Positions 1 through 6,998 of a stretch of DNA of 20,039 nt are shown here, one piece after another. Position numbers and translations under genes: made by a program. The stretch is from Deinococcus alpinitundrae (GTDB lineage: Bacteria > Deinococcota > Deinococci > Deinococcales > Deinococcaceae). The notes beneath the pieces were generated by a model. That model saw only the letters and a program-made list of their open reading frames with translations, did no database searches and was not told the DNA's origin. The DNA is taken from NCBI RefSeq assembly GCF_009982895.1, contig NZ_WXZL01000043.1:1-20039 (forward strand), written 5' to 3'. Position 1 is the first letter of the stretch. Each line of letters begins with the position of its first letter.

Positions 1-54
1 AGATGGGATCCAGACGACTTGGCCGTGCTGTTTACAGTGCTGATAAGTTCTTTC

Positions 55-613
55 TCAGCTCCAGGAGCGGCTTAAACGGAAGTTGTCGGGTACTGAGCTG
101 TGGAGGAGGCGATCAGGGAGGCGAACATACCGGACGCGCTGCCACCCGACCTTGAGGCGCGCCTTCAGTTCCTTGAGCGTCCGCGCACAGAAGTTCCCCA
201 GGACGTTCCGCTTGATGTAAGCCCACACCAGTTCAATCGGGTTGAGCTCCGGAGCATACGGCGGGAGATACCGCAGGGACAGCCGTTCTTCACCCGCGAC
301 GAAGGCCGTGACGGCCTTCGACTTGTGGATGCCAGCATTGTCCAGCACCACCACGACCTCGCCTGGGACGTGTGTCAACACGTGTTGCAAGAAGCGAGTG
401 ACACCTTCGCCCTTGAAAGCCCCGTGTTGCGTGTGTTGCAGGAACTGTCCAGCACTCGTCACCGCACCGATGGTCGAGACCTTGTCCCAGCTGGCTTTTG
501 CCAAGACGACGGGCGTCTGGCCGCGCGGCGCCCAGGTGTGCTTCACTGTGCCTTTCAGGCTGAACCCCACCTCATCCAGGAAGACCACCGTCGCTCCTGC
601 GGCTCTTTTTTTT
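55..613 (-). pseudogene. IS630-family transposase, C-terminal remnant
   Basis: The frame encodes the DDE catalytic half of an IS630/Tc1-type transposase. Seen: first Asp in FLDEVGFSL, second Asp in VVVLDNAGIHKS, and the Glu in LNPIELVW, in the usual order and spacing, with PPYAPELNPIE typical of the family. The N-terminal helix-turn-helix half is absent. The reading frame begins next to a run of eight A (606-613 on this strand). Upstream of that run another frame reads PEIKKK, which fits the family sequence just before the catalytic core. In many IS630 elements OrfA and OrfB are joined by frameshifting at such a run. Here the upstream part is lost after a few codons and a hairpin at 630-666 follows, so the element is probably dead. 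The stop is at 55; I could not define the terminal repeat in the 54 bases beyond it. Confidence 0.85.
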
Positions 614-629
614 GATCTCGGGCAGGGTG

Positions 630-666
630 GGTGAGCAGGACTGCGGCGGAGCGCGTCCTGCTCACC
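630..666. repeat. Perfect 12-bp inverted repeat (hairpin)
   Basis: GGTGAGCAGGAC at 630-641 is exactly complementary to GTCCTGCTCACC at 655-666, with a 13-base loop. It lies at the broken 5' end of the IS630 transposase and upstream of the DUF998 gene. There is no T-run on the plus side. It may be a terminator, a REP-like element or an IS end; the sequence alone does not decide. Confidence 0.6.
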
Positions 667-767
667 TCATCTTCCAGGAGGAAAAATGTCGAGAAGAGCA
701 AGACTCAGTAAGCAGGTCTGCAGCACGCTACGCTCAACGCAGCCATCCACAAAAGGAGGCAGCTCAC

Positions 768-1421
768 GTGGTACTGATCCGGTCCTATGCGCTGGCGGGT
801 ATGGTGGCCCCGCTCCTCTTCATTTCTCTCTTTGCCCTCGAAGGCTGGCTCAGGCCAGGCTACAACGCCAACCGGATGTTCGTGAGCGAGCTGTCCCTGG
901 GCACGCGGGGATGGGTGCAGATCACCAACTTCGTGCTCACTGGACTGCTGGTGATGCTCTTTGCATACGGCGTGCACCTTCAGTTCCCCCAGCGCAGGCG
1001 GCCCTGGGCCGGTGCGCTTCTGCTCGGCATCATCGGGTTCAGCCTGATCGCCTCAGGCCCCTTCAGGACGGACCCGTCCGCGCTCTTCAATCAAATCAGC
1101 ACGCACGGTCTCATTCATGGCTTGTTTGGCGCGGTGGTGTTCTCGCTGGCTCCTGTCAGCTGCTTCGTCTCTTTCAATCGCTTCCGACAAGACCCGGCCT
1201 GGCGACCGCTGGCAAGATTGACTCTTCTGATAGGACTGGTGCTGGTTATCACCATCGCCTTGTTGAAGTCGAGTCAATTTCCGCAAAGCCCAATGTATGA
1301 CTGGAAAGGGTTGATCCAGCGCGTTTTTCTGGTGACGTTCCTGGCGTGGATCTTCGTCTTCGCTCAGCGGGTCTGGCGTCTGAGCCGCTCGGACGTGCGA
1401 GGCGGCATTCGCGTCGAATGA
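768..1421 (+). CDS. DUF998-family integral membrane protein
   Basis: A 217-residue hydrophobic protein with about six membrane spans, beginning YALAGMVAPLLFISLFALEG and ending near VFLVTFLAWIFVFAQRVW. The motif GYNANRMFVSELSLGTRGW after span 1 and GPFRTDPSA after span 3 are characteristic of the DUF998 family, bacterial membrane proteins of unknown function. I chose the GTG at 768 because AAAGGAGG at 752-759 is an excellent ribosome binding site at good spacing; the frame stays open upstream to 612 but that part is hydrophilic and unlike the family. A second strong site (AGGAGG before ATG 686) starts a different frame that does not match the family and may be a leader ORF. No partner gene is adjacent. 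Confidence 0.85.
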   Translation: MVLIRSYALAGMVAPLLFISLFALEGWLRPGYNANRMFVSELSLGTRGWVQITNFVLTGLLVMLFAYGVHLQFPQRRRPWAGALLLGIIGFSLIASGPFRTDPSALFNQISTHGLIHGLFGAVVFSLAPVSCFVSFNRFRQDPAWRPLARLTLLIGLVLVITIALLKSSQFPQSPMYDWKGLIQRVFLVTFLAWIFVFAQRVWRLSRSDVRGGIRVE

Positions 1422-1529
1422 CCGGACCGAGCTGTAGCTGCGCCTCGGCGTTCGTTGAGGCCCGTGATTTTCGGTGACGTCTGGGCGTGCACGCCTGGTT
1501 AAGCGGAGAAAGACCACCGCCCAGATATG

Positions 1530-1736
1530 TTAGGGGGCTACTTCTACCAGTTTGACGATCAGGAAATCATGCTGGCCATCTCCCGATGGCTTGGGCGGTG
1601 GCGGCTTCTTTTTACCCTGACTTCCGTCAACGCTTCCAGTACTGCTGGTCTGGCTCCCACCTTTCGGTTCAGCCAGCGAGGTTAAAGACATCAACACGGT
1701 GACAAACGCACCACAGATCAAGAGAGATCTTTTCAT
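1530..1736 (-). CDS. Small secreted Pro/Lys-rich protein
   Basis: A 68-residue protein with a clear signal peptide: MKRS, then the hydrophobic stretch LLICGAFVTVLMSLTSLAEP, with likely cleavage after the SLA. The mature part is short and low in complexity: Gly/Ser-rich, then GKKKPPPPKPSGDGQHD, then a hydrophobic end FLIVKLVEVAP. The ATG at 1736 is preceded by purine-rich AGAGGTAGGGGG. I recognise no family. The basic, proline-rich mature region suggests an exported cell-envelope peptide, but no function can be given. A TTGACT/AGTCAA palindrome lies about 50 bases upstream. Confidence 0.55.
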   Translation of the reverse strand: MKRSLLICGAFVTVLMSLTSLAEPKGGSQTSSTGSVDGSQGKKKPPPPKPSGDGQHDFLIVKLVEVAP

Positions 1737-1784
1737 GATGGACCCCCTACCTCTCTACAGTACACCACGCGAGGAAACGCTCAG

Positions 1785-1799
1785 TTGACTCTCAGTCAA
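1785..1799. promoter_or_regulatory. Palindrome TTGACT-ctc-AGTCAA, candidate operator or -35 region
   Basis: A perfect 15-base palindrome lies upstream of the small secreted protein gene. Read on the minus strand it also supplies a TTGACT hexamer that could serve as a -35 box. A convincing -10 at the right distance was not found, so regulation of the 1736 gene is a guess. Confidence 0.35.
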
Positions 1800-1845
1800 A
1801 TCACTTGCGACGGAGCTCATTCTTGAAGCGGACACGGGTGGAGAC

Positions 1846-2196
1846 TCAGGCCATGTGTCCGCTCTGCCAGCGCGGTACCCCAGAAGACGAGGCTACCCGC
1901 GTGGTCAGCCGCAGCAAAGCGAGGGGCTTCCAAGGTCTGGCGCTGGCGTTCAGGCGCACGCGGCGCCGAGGTTTGGAAAGGGGCACCCGCCCGGGCCAGC
2001 CTGCGTCAATCTCGCTGACGGCGTAGGACCCCAACTGGAAGTTACCCTCAAACCAGCCGTCTAAAACTTGACCCTGAGAAAGCACCCAGTGAAACGGGCG
2101 CTTTTCCGACGGATCTTCCTTTGGCCCCTCATCAGCACCGTTCAGTTCCAACAAGCACGAGAACCAACGGCGACAGCATTCATCACCTGGCACCAC
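1846..2196 (-). CDS. Possible small protein downstream of the lipoprotein gene
   Basis: An open frame of 116 codons starts at GTG 2196, directly after the lipoprotein stop (2200), so it could be translationally coupled. Its middle part, RPFHWVLSQGQVLDGWFEGN followed by FQLGSYAVSEIDAGWPG, reads like genuine protein, while the C-terminal third is Arg/Ser-rich and less convincing. No family is recognised. On the other strand ATG 1853 opens a 57-codon frame beginning MCPLCQRGTPEDEATR behind a weak GGAG, an equally uncertain alternative. One of the two may be a decayed gene. Confidence 0.25.
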   Translation of the reverse strand: MVPGDECCRRWFSCLLELNGADEGPKEDPSEKRPFHWVLSQGQVLDGWFEGNFQLGSYAVSEIDAGWPGRVPLSKPRRRVRLNASARPWKPLALLRLTTRVASSSGVPRWQSGHMA

Positions 2197-2199
2197 TCT

Positions 2200-3360
2200 T
2201 CAAGGGTAGGCGTAGGTCACTTCAATGTAGGGTTGGCTGCTCGGAATGGGGTAAGCACCGAGAGCGAATTCTACTGCATTGTTCATTGCATTAATAAATC
2301 CAGAAGAGTTCGGGTTGACATTCTGAGGCACGTACTCATCGCTCATTCGCAAGCGCCACTGGGACAAGCCGAAGAGTTGGGCAGCATGCTTGACGTCATA
2401 ATCCATGAATGTGGTGACATCTGCCATCGGAGCAGAGCCGATTTCCATTGAGGGCTTGCTTTCCGCCGGAAGCACTTCCGGAGCCCCCCACAGAGCGGCA
2501 CCATCGAACCACTTGACGGTCGACACATTCTGGAGCACCAGCGTATCAACCGCAGTGTGACCCCCGATGGTATGGATCATTGTCGTGTGGAGAATGGCCT
2601 TCTTCACTTGTTTCATCGAGGCCAGGTCAGGAAGCTTATTCAACGAGAATTGCAGGAGCATCCGCTCCACGACCGCGCCCGCGTCGTTGATTCTCGTTCC
2701 ATCTTCAGCTCTCCCTTCATCACCACCGACCGCCTCCGTACCGACCCGAGCGGAGTAGGCACCGAAGTTCGCTGCATCACTATCGGTTACCCACAAATCC
2801 TTCTCCGGATCGCTGTACAGCTTCACGGTCTTCTCCCGCAGCACTCTGAAGCTCCCCCCCACATTGTCCGCGTGCGCCAACGCCTTTCCAGCAAGATCCA
2901 GCGCACCGGCCCCCATTCCCCAGAAGACCAGCGTTCCGGCCGGCACAGCAGAGGTGTACTGCATGGTCATGATGGTGCGAGCGGAATTCCACGTGAAGTG
3001 CTCAGCGGCGGCGTTGAAATCCGGGACGATCAGGGCAAAGGCGTGTTGAGTCGCCAGGGTACTCATGGCTTTGCTGAAGGTCACACTGACCGTGAACCCC
3101 GTGCTGGGCAAGCCAATTGCACCATTGGCGGGTGTCGACGCTGTGACGGTCGCCGGTGTGACGTTCAGGGGTGTTGTCGGTATGGTGTCGATCGGCTGAG
3201 ACGTGCTGCTCTGTCCAGGGATGCCCTGCGCCGCGAGAGTCGCAGCGTGGCCACTGCCCGAACCAGGCGCGGGGAGGGTCGCGGTGCTGCACGCTGCCAG
3301 GCTGAGGGTCAGGACGAGAAGGGCACTGGTGAAACGAAAGGTCGAGAAACGGTCGGTCAT
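2200..3360 (-). CDS. Secreted lipoprotein with Ig-like and DNRLRE-like domains
   Basis: A 386-residue protein with a type II signal peptide: hydrophobic stretch, then lipobox LAAC with the lipidated Cys at residue 24, so it should sit on the outer face of a membrane. After a Ser/Gly/Pro linker, residues ~68-165 look like a bacterial Ig-like (Big_5) domain: TPANGAIGLPSTGFTVSVTF, FSKAM and WNSARTIMTM are typical of the fold. Residues ~175-386 resemble DNRLRE/CBM96-like beta-sandwich domains found in exported surface proteins: VERMLLQFSLNKLP followed by VKKAILHTTMIHT matches the usual strand pair. The ATG at 3360 has AAGGAG seven bases upstream. No catalytic motif is visible; a structural or glycan-binding role is inferred from domain type only. 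Confidence 0.8.
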   Translation of the reverse strand: MTDRFSTFRFTSALLVLTLSLAACSTATLPAPGSGSGHAATLAAQGIPGQSSTSQPIDTIPTTPLNVTPATVTASTPANGAIGLPSTGFTVSVTFSKAMSTLATQHAFALIVPDFNAAAEHFTWNSARTIMTMQYTSAVPAGTLVFWGMGAGALDLAGKALAHADNVGGSFRVLREKTVKLYSDPEKDLWVTDSDAANFGAYSARVGTEAVGGDEGRAEDGTRINDAGAVVERMLLQFSLNKLPDLASMKQVKKAILHTTMIHTIGGHTAVDTLVLQNVSTVKWFDGAALWGAPEVLPAESKPSMEIGSAPMADVTTFMDYDVKHAAQLFGLSQWRLRMSDEYVPQNVNPNSSGFINAMNNAVEFALGAYPIPSSQPYIEVTYAYP

Positions 3361-3593
3361 ATCTGCTCCTTGGTTCGGGGACGCCCGAAGGTGAACAGAG
3401 CGTATTGATCCGCCCGTAACCGCCGCGTTATCTGCGATTGAGAACCGGGCGGACGGGGCGTAACCGCTGAGGATCAGCGGGCTTACCTGATCTCTTACCC
3501 CTCAACGTTCCAAACGATGGAAGGTGCGCGGCTCGTGGAAAAGCCAACCGCAGATGCCGCGCCGCATCCCCTTTTCCACGAAGGGGGCCGACT
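3361..3593. other. Intergenic region with palindrome at 3464-3480
   Basis: This stretch separates the leftward lipoprotein gene from a rightward ORF. It contains the perfect palindrome CCGCTGA-gga-TCAGCGG at 3464-3480. I see no RNA gene and no clear pair of -35/-10 boxes. Confidence 0.4.
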
Positions 3594-3764
3594 ATGAAGA
3601 ACTCATCACACAACAGTCCAGTGGTGGCCCTGGCGTCCGCTGGGGCCAGTCCCGCACCAGTGCTCAGCAGGCAGAGCAGGTCGATCGGCGACCCGGCGGG
3701 CAGCGCCAGGGTCGAGTCCTCGCGGGTGCCCCAACAAGGGTTGTGGCAAGTTGTTGGAGACTGA
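3594..3764 (+). pseudogene. 5' fragment of unknown gene interrupted by IS6 element
   Basis: ATG 3594 is preceded by AAGGGGG, a good ribosome binding site. The frame begins MKNSSHNSPVVALASAGASP and continues Ser/Arg-rich until the IS6-type left end at 3736; the last nine or so residues and the TGA at 3762-3764 are supplied by the IS. It is therefore probably the first ~47 codons of a gene cut by insertion. No continuation is found on the right side of the IS, where different gene fragments lie, so a deletion or recombination must also have happened. Function unknown. Confidence 0.35.
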
Positions 3765-4548
3765 GGTCCGGCGGAGGTTCCCAAAGGCAGGCTGAACCTC
3801 AGGCCGCCTGCCACACGGTTTCTTGCTACATCGTAAAGGCAGCCTGCTGGTGATGGCGACGGTGGCGAGCGGGAATGGTAGAGCGGGCAGGGTGGTGGAG
3901 ATTCGTAATTCGGGCGTGCAGTTCGAGAAAGCCCTGTGCCCGTTGTCGTGACCTGAATCCCCACTGTTGCCGCTCCTGTCGCCGTGTAGGGCGATGGGAC
4001 TGCTCGACCAGATTGTTGCATCGGGCAGTCGAGATGACCTGAACGTGCTCCACGGGGTGGAGCACGGGAAGCTCCCGAATGGCTGCACCGTAGCTCCACA
4101 GCTTGTCGGTGTGGATGACCTGCGGGACGTCGTATTCCCCCAGCAAACGATGGAAGAACGATGTGGCCGCCTGAGTATCACGGTGTTCCTGAAGAAAGAC
4201 GTCCAGCACGGCTCCATGTTCGTCGACGGCCCGCCATAGCCAGTGTTTGATCCCGCCGATGTCCACGTGCATTTCGTCTAAGTACCACCGGGAACCCCGT
4301 CGGGGTTCCCAGTGGCGGAGGCCTTGAGCGTAGAGGTCGCTGAACTTGATGCACCACGCTCGGATGGATTCACGGGTGACGCAAATTCCTCGTTCCAGCA
4401 GCAGTTCTTCGACATCCCGATAGCTGAGGGTGAAGCGGTGATAAAGCCACACGGCGTAACCGATCACGGCAAGGGGAAATCGATAGCCAGGAAGTTTCTG
4501 ATCGCTCAGCACCGCGTCACCTTACCTCAACAACTTGCCATAACCCTT
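3736..4548 (-). mobile_element. IS6-family insertion sequence, intact
   Basis: The element is about 813 bp, normal for IS6. Left end AAGGGTTGTGGCAAGTTGTT (3736 on) and right end, read inward on the minus strand from 4548, AAGGGTTATGGCAAGTTGTT match except for one base. It carries one transposase gene. An inverted repeat with arms GGCAGGC (3786-3792) and GCCTGCC (3806-3812) lies past the transposase stop and may terminate transcription. The 8 bases flanking each end differ (GCCCCAAC and CTTTGAGT), so there is no target duplication; for a replicative IS6 element this suggests a deletion or cointegrate resolution after insertion. Confidence 0.85.
3826..4512 (-). CDS. IS6-family DDE transposase
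   Basis: A full-length 228-residue transposase of the IS6/IS26 type. Seen: YRFPLAVIGYAVWLYHRFTL and SYRDVEELLLERGI at the N-terminus, then the catalytic set: D in RWYLDEMHVDIGG, D in VIHTDKLWSYGAA, E in NLVEQSHRPTRRQE, with the conserved R-P-T-R and FRSRQRAQGFL that follow. All catalytic residues are present and there are no internal stops, so it may be active. The start is GTG 4512, beginning MLSDQKLPGYRFPL. It acts on the 20-bp ends of its own element by replicative transposition. Confidence 0.93.
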   Translation of the reverse strand: MLSDQKLPGYRFPLAVIGYAVWLYHRFTLSYRDVEELLLERGICVTRESIRAWCIKFSDLYAQGLRHWEPRRGSRWYLDEMHVDIGGIKHWLWRAVDEHGAVLDVFLQEHRDTQAATSFFHRLLGEYDVPQVIHTDKLWSYGAAIRELPVLHPVEHVQVISTARCNNLVEQSHRPTRRQERQQWGFRSRQRAQGFLELHARITNLHHPARSTIPARHRRHHQQAAFTM

Positions 4549-4555
4549 CTTTGAG

Positions 4556-4690
4556 TTACCAGGAATCTCCGCCTCCAGAAGAGCTGTTGGAAGAATCGCT
4601 CCCGCTGCCTGAGTCTGAGCTGGACTTCGTGTCACTCGAATCCCAGCTGGTTGTGTCGAATCGTGGTCGACTGAGTTGCCAAGTGAAGGG
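4556..4690 (-). pseudogene. 3' fragment of a gene with Ser/Gly-rich C-terminal tail
   Basis: Read on the minus strand, the frame from 4690 gives PFTWQLSRPRFDTTSWDSSD followed by TKSSSDSGSGSDSSNSSSGG and ends GDSW with TAA at 4556-4558. A Ser/Asp/Gly-rich tail ending in GGGDSW is a common kind of C-terminus of exported or membrane-associated bacterial proteins, so I read this as the tail of a lost gene. It is fused at its 5' side to an IS3 OrfB remnant and ends eight bases before the right end of the IS6 element. No family can be named from 44 residues, and chance coding is possible. Confidence 0.35.
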
Positions 4691-4815
4691 CAGCAAAGTC
4701 GGAGGTCGTTATAGGAGGCCCGCCCGGCGTCAATAAGCCTCTGGGCGTGCTGAAGTGAACAGAAAACCTCCACGTTTAACAACTCGTCACGAAGTCGGGA
4801 ATGGAAGTACTGCGC
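4675..4815 (-). pseudogene. IS3-family transposase OrfB, C-terminal remnant
   Basis: The segment FHSRLRDELLNVEVFCSLQH followed by AQRLIDAGRASYNDLR is the well-known end of the IS3 OrfB integrase core, where the usual reading is ESFNSRLRDELLN...W...YN..RPH. Only about 45 residues remain. The typical RPHSSLG that should follow is replaced by RLCCPSLGN, and beyond that the sequence is unrelated in this frame. Upstream of about 4815 the match to the family stops too, so catalytic residues are gone. Confidence 0.7.
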
Positions 4816-4871
4816 GGTCCCGGACCAGAGCCTTGACTCGGGCTGCATGCTCCTCATTGATGATCTTGCCC

Positions 4872-5123
4872 ATGCCTTTTCTCGATCAATGCACGCCTGC
4901 TGAACGCGCCGATCTGCTGCAGCAAGCCTACGCCGCCGACCAGGACCTGCCCGGCGATCACCTCACCGACCCGGAAACCCGCCAGGCCCTGGCGCGCGCA
5001 CTCGACCAGAGCGAGCGGCTCAAAGACCAGGTCGTCAATGCCTGGCTCCAGGACCAGTGGGGACTCGAAGACCCGCTGATGGACTGGCTCGACGCCGAGT
5101 TCCTCGGCTTCCTCGATGCCTGA
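4872..5123 (+). CDS. Small acidic protein of unknown function
   Basis: An 83-residue acidic, helical protein: MPFLDQCTPAERADLLQQAY, an Asp-rich middle, QALARALDQSERLKDQVVNA, and an end rich in Trp and Asp (WLQDQWGLEDPLMDWLDAEF). Composition and codon use suggest a real gene. ATG 4872 is the likeliest start (ATG 4860 is an alternative); neither has a clear ribosome binding site, and the upstream DNA is IS debris, so the promoter may be lost. After the TGA at 5121 the same frame stays open for 26 more codons, APPLEEATLRRLFQARSCVR onward, to a TGA at 5202-5204, so the ancestral protein may have been longer. Confidence 0.5.
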   Translation: MPFLDQCTPAERADLLQQAYAADQDLPGDHLTDPETRQALARALDQSERLKDQVVNAWLQDQWGLEDPLMDWLDAEFLGFLDA

Positions 5124-5488
5124 GCACCGCCACTAGAAGAGGCCACCCTGCGCCGCCTGTTCCAGGCACGCAGCTGCGTGCGCCTTTCTGAGCAAGCACC
5201 GTGATCAGCCAAGTGGGCGGTCAGGGGGTCCGCTGCGCTTTCCAGGGCGTCTCTGGTCCGTGGGCCTTGTCTGAAGGCCTGCGCTGATCCGCCGCCCCCC
5301 TGGAGGCGCAGGCGCTTCAGGGGGGCGGCGTCACGGCCGCTTGGCGCGGATCACAACCCGCCAGACGGCTTAGGGCGTGGCGGCCACTTGGCGCAAGTCT
5401 TCTGGCGGCGTCCAGTGCAGACTGTCTTTACCCGGGAGCGCGCCGCGCCCCAATGCACTCTTAGCCGTTCTTTCGCCGCACAGCCGCC
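5124..5488. other. Intergenic region with two strong palindromes
   Basis: The first part may be the 3' end of the preceding gene beyond a stop. GCACGCAGCTGCGTGC at 5166-5181 is a perfect 16-base palindrome. GCCGCCCCCCTG (5291-5302) pairs perfectly with CAGGGGGGCGGC (5318-5329). Neither is followed by a T-run. They could be terminators or GC-rich repeat units. I see no gene between 5205 and 5488. Confidence 0.5.
5291..5329. terminator. GC-rich 12-bp hairpin, possible terminator
   Basis: The perfect 12-bp stem GCCGCCCCCCTG/CAGGGGGGCGGC has a 15-base loop that can pair further (GAG with CTT). It sits between two rightward genes. Without a T-run, termination activity is uncertain. Confidence 0.4.
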
Positions 5489-5524
5489 TTGCTGACCGGA
5501 CGCTGTTTCCCCAGGCCTTGTCTT

Positions 5525-6871
5525 ATGTTGACTTTGATTCATGAAGTGATCCAGAACCTCCTGACCATGCTTCACTCCGCGTTCGCCGGGCTGATGCACA
5601 ACGACTTCGCCCAGGGTGGGTTGCTGCTGGCCGTGCTCGGTGCGGGTACGGCTTACTTGCGTCACTTGCCTTCCTCTCTTTTGGCCCGGCTGAAAGACCG
5701 TTTCACCCTCACGCTGGAAGTGCGCGGAGAGGATCAGGCGTACTTCTGGTTGACTGCCTGGCTTTCGGGTCAGCCTCAAGGCCGGAATTTGCGGCACCTT
5801 GGGCTGGTCACGCGGTACAACGAGCAGGCCGGCGGTCACAGCGTCTGTGTAGGTGTGGACAGCGACGGTGATGAGATCACGTTAAGGCTCATTCCTCTGA
5901 GCGGCACCATTGTGGTGCGCTACCGGGGGCATTGGATTCTGGCCCGGCCGAGCCGTGAAAAGCAGACAGGAAGTGACCAGCGTCTGCTGGGATACACCCA
6001 GACCTTGACGCTCCGTATGCTTTTTCCGGCGCGGGCTGTGTTGAGTGAGTTGCTCAGTGACGCTTACGCGGCGACCGCTGGAGCTCATTCCGGCAAGCTC
6101 GAAATTCATGTCCCCCAGTACAACGACTGGATCATGGCTGAACGCCGCTCGGCACGTCCGCTGGGCAGCTTGGTGTACGACGGTGACCTCCTCGAGGAGC
6201 TGAGGGCTGATCTGCAGGCCTTCGCATCGGACAAGACCTGGTACGCCGAGATGGGCATTCCGTACCGCCGGGGCTACTTGCTGCACGGTCCTCCTGGAAA
6301 CGGGAAGAGCAGCTTGGTTGCAGCGCTGGCTGGTGAAGCGGGCCTGAACGTCTGTGTTCTGAATCTGGCGACCCCTGAACTCTCAGACGAGCGCCTGAGT
6401 GCCTTGCTTGCCAACCTCCCAAGACGCTCGATTTTGCTGCTGGAAGATATCGACGCTGTCTTCAAAGGCCGCGAGCCGCGCAGCACGGGTGTTCGGCTGA
6501 GCTTCAACGGTCTGCTGAACGCGCTGGATGGTGTGGCAGCGGGCGAGGGCCGACTCACGTTCATGACCACCAATCACCTGGGAGACCTCGACCCGGCATT
6601 GATCCGTCCAGGCCGCGCCGACCGTCATCTGTACCTGGGAAATGCCAGCACCGAGCAGATCGCTGGAATGCTGCACCGGTTTTTCCCAACAGCTGAGGGG
6701 ACCGCTGCACTGACGGCGCAGGTGAATCCCCACAGCTTGAGCATGGCGCGGGTGCAGGAATTCCTGATCGCGCGCCGCGGCGACTGGCACAGCGTGCAGC
6801 GCGACTGGAGCGAACTGTGCCGCGAAGGCGAAGTTCCCTGCCCGACCAGGCTCCGCCTTCAGACAGCTTAG
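5525..6871 (+). CDS. BCS1-like membrane AAA ATPase
   Basis: A 448-residue protein built like mitochondrial BCS1: one hydrophobic N-terminal span (GGLLLAVLGAGTAYL, residues ~31-46), a BCS1_N-like domain (~55-235) and one AAA domain. The AAA motifs are complete: Walker A GPPGNGKSS (~255), Walker B ILLLEDIDA (~302), sensor 1 MTTNH and the arginine-finger segment LDPALIRPGRADRH. The stretch IPYRRGYLLHGPPGNGKSSL is a hallmark of the BCS1 group. Mitochondrial BCS1 moves the folded Rieske protein across a membrane; the role of bacterial relatives is not established and no Rieske or cytochrome gene is here. I chose ATG 5525; the frame opens at TTG 5489 but a TTG start without a ribosome site is unlikely. 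No clear Shine-Dalgarno is seen for ATG 5525 either, and ATG 5567 is possible. Confidence 0.85.
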   Translation: MLTLIHEVIQNLLTMLHSAFAGLMHNDFAQGGLLLAVLGAGTAYLRHLPSSLLARLKDRFTLTLEVRGEDQAYFWLTAWLSGQPQGRNLRHLGLVTRYNEQAGGHSVCVGVDSDGDEITLRLIPLSGTIVVRYRGHWILARPSREKQTGSDQRLLGYTQTLTLRMLFPARAVLSELLSDAYAATAGAHSGKLEIHVPQYNDWIMAERRSARPLGSLVYDGDLLEELRADLQAFASDKTWYAEMGIPYRRGYLLHGPPGNGKSSLVAALAGEAGLNVCVLNLATPELSDERLSALLANLPRRSILLLEDIDAVFKGREPRSTGVRLSFNGLLNALDGVAAGEGRLTFMTTNHLGDLDPALIRPGRADRHLYLGNASTEQIAGMLHRFFPTAEGTAALTAQVNPHSLSMARVQEFLIARRGDWHSVQRDWSELCREGEVPCPTRLRLQTA

Positions 6872-6896
6872 CTCCACCTTCAGGAGAGAAGAGCGA

Positions 6897-6998
6897 ATGC
6901 TGACAGCGATGACGCCATTCGAAAGCGACTTTCTGTCCGTTACTCCATTCGCACACACTCTCCAGCAGGCGATCCTGGGGAGTTTTGCTCGACTCTGA
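6897..6998 (+). CDS. Short ORF with good ribosome site, doubtful
   Basis: ATG 6897 follows AGGAGAG at 6882-6888 and opens 33 codons starting MLTAMTPFESDFLSVTPFAH. It begins 26 bases after the BCS1-like gene and its TGA overlaps the ATG at 6999. It matches nothing I know. It may be a remnant of a gene start whose remainder was replaced by the nucleotidase fragment. Confidence 0.2.
   Translation: MLTAMTPFESDFLSVTPFAHTLQQAILGSFARL

Noticed and set aside
100..634. Rightward frames opposite the IS630 transposase
   Set aside because: They mirror the DDE transposase frame and contain no domain.
2557..3408. A 283-codon rightward frame opposite the lipoprotein
   Set aside because: It is antisense to a gene with a signal peptide, lipobox and recognisable domains; its composition (Arg/His/Gly-rich) is that of a shadow frame.
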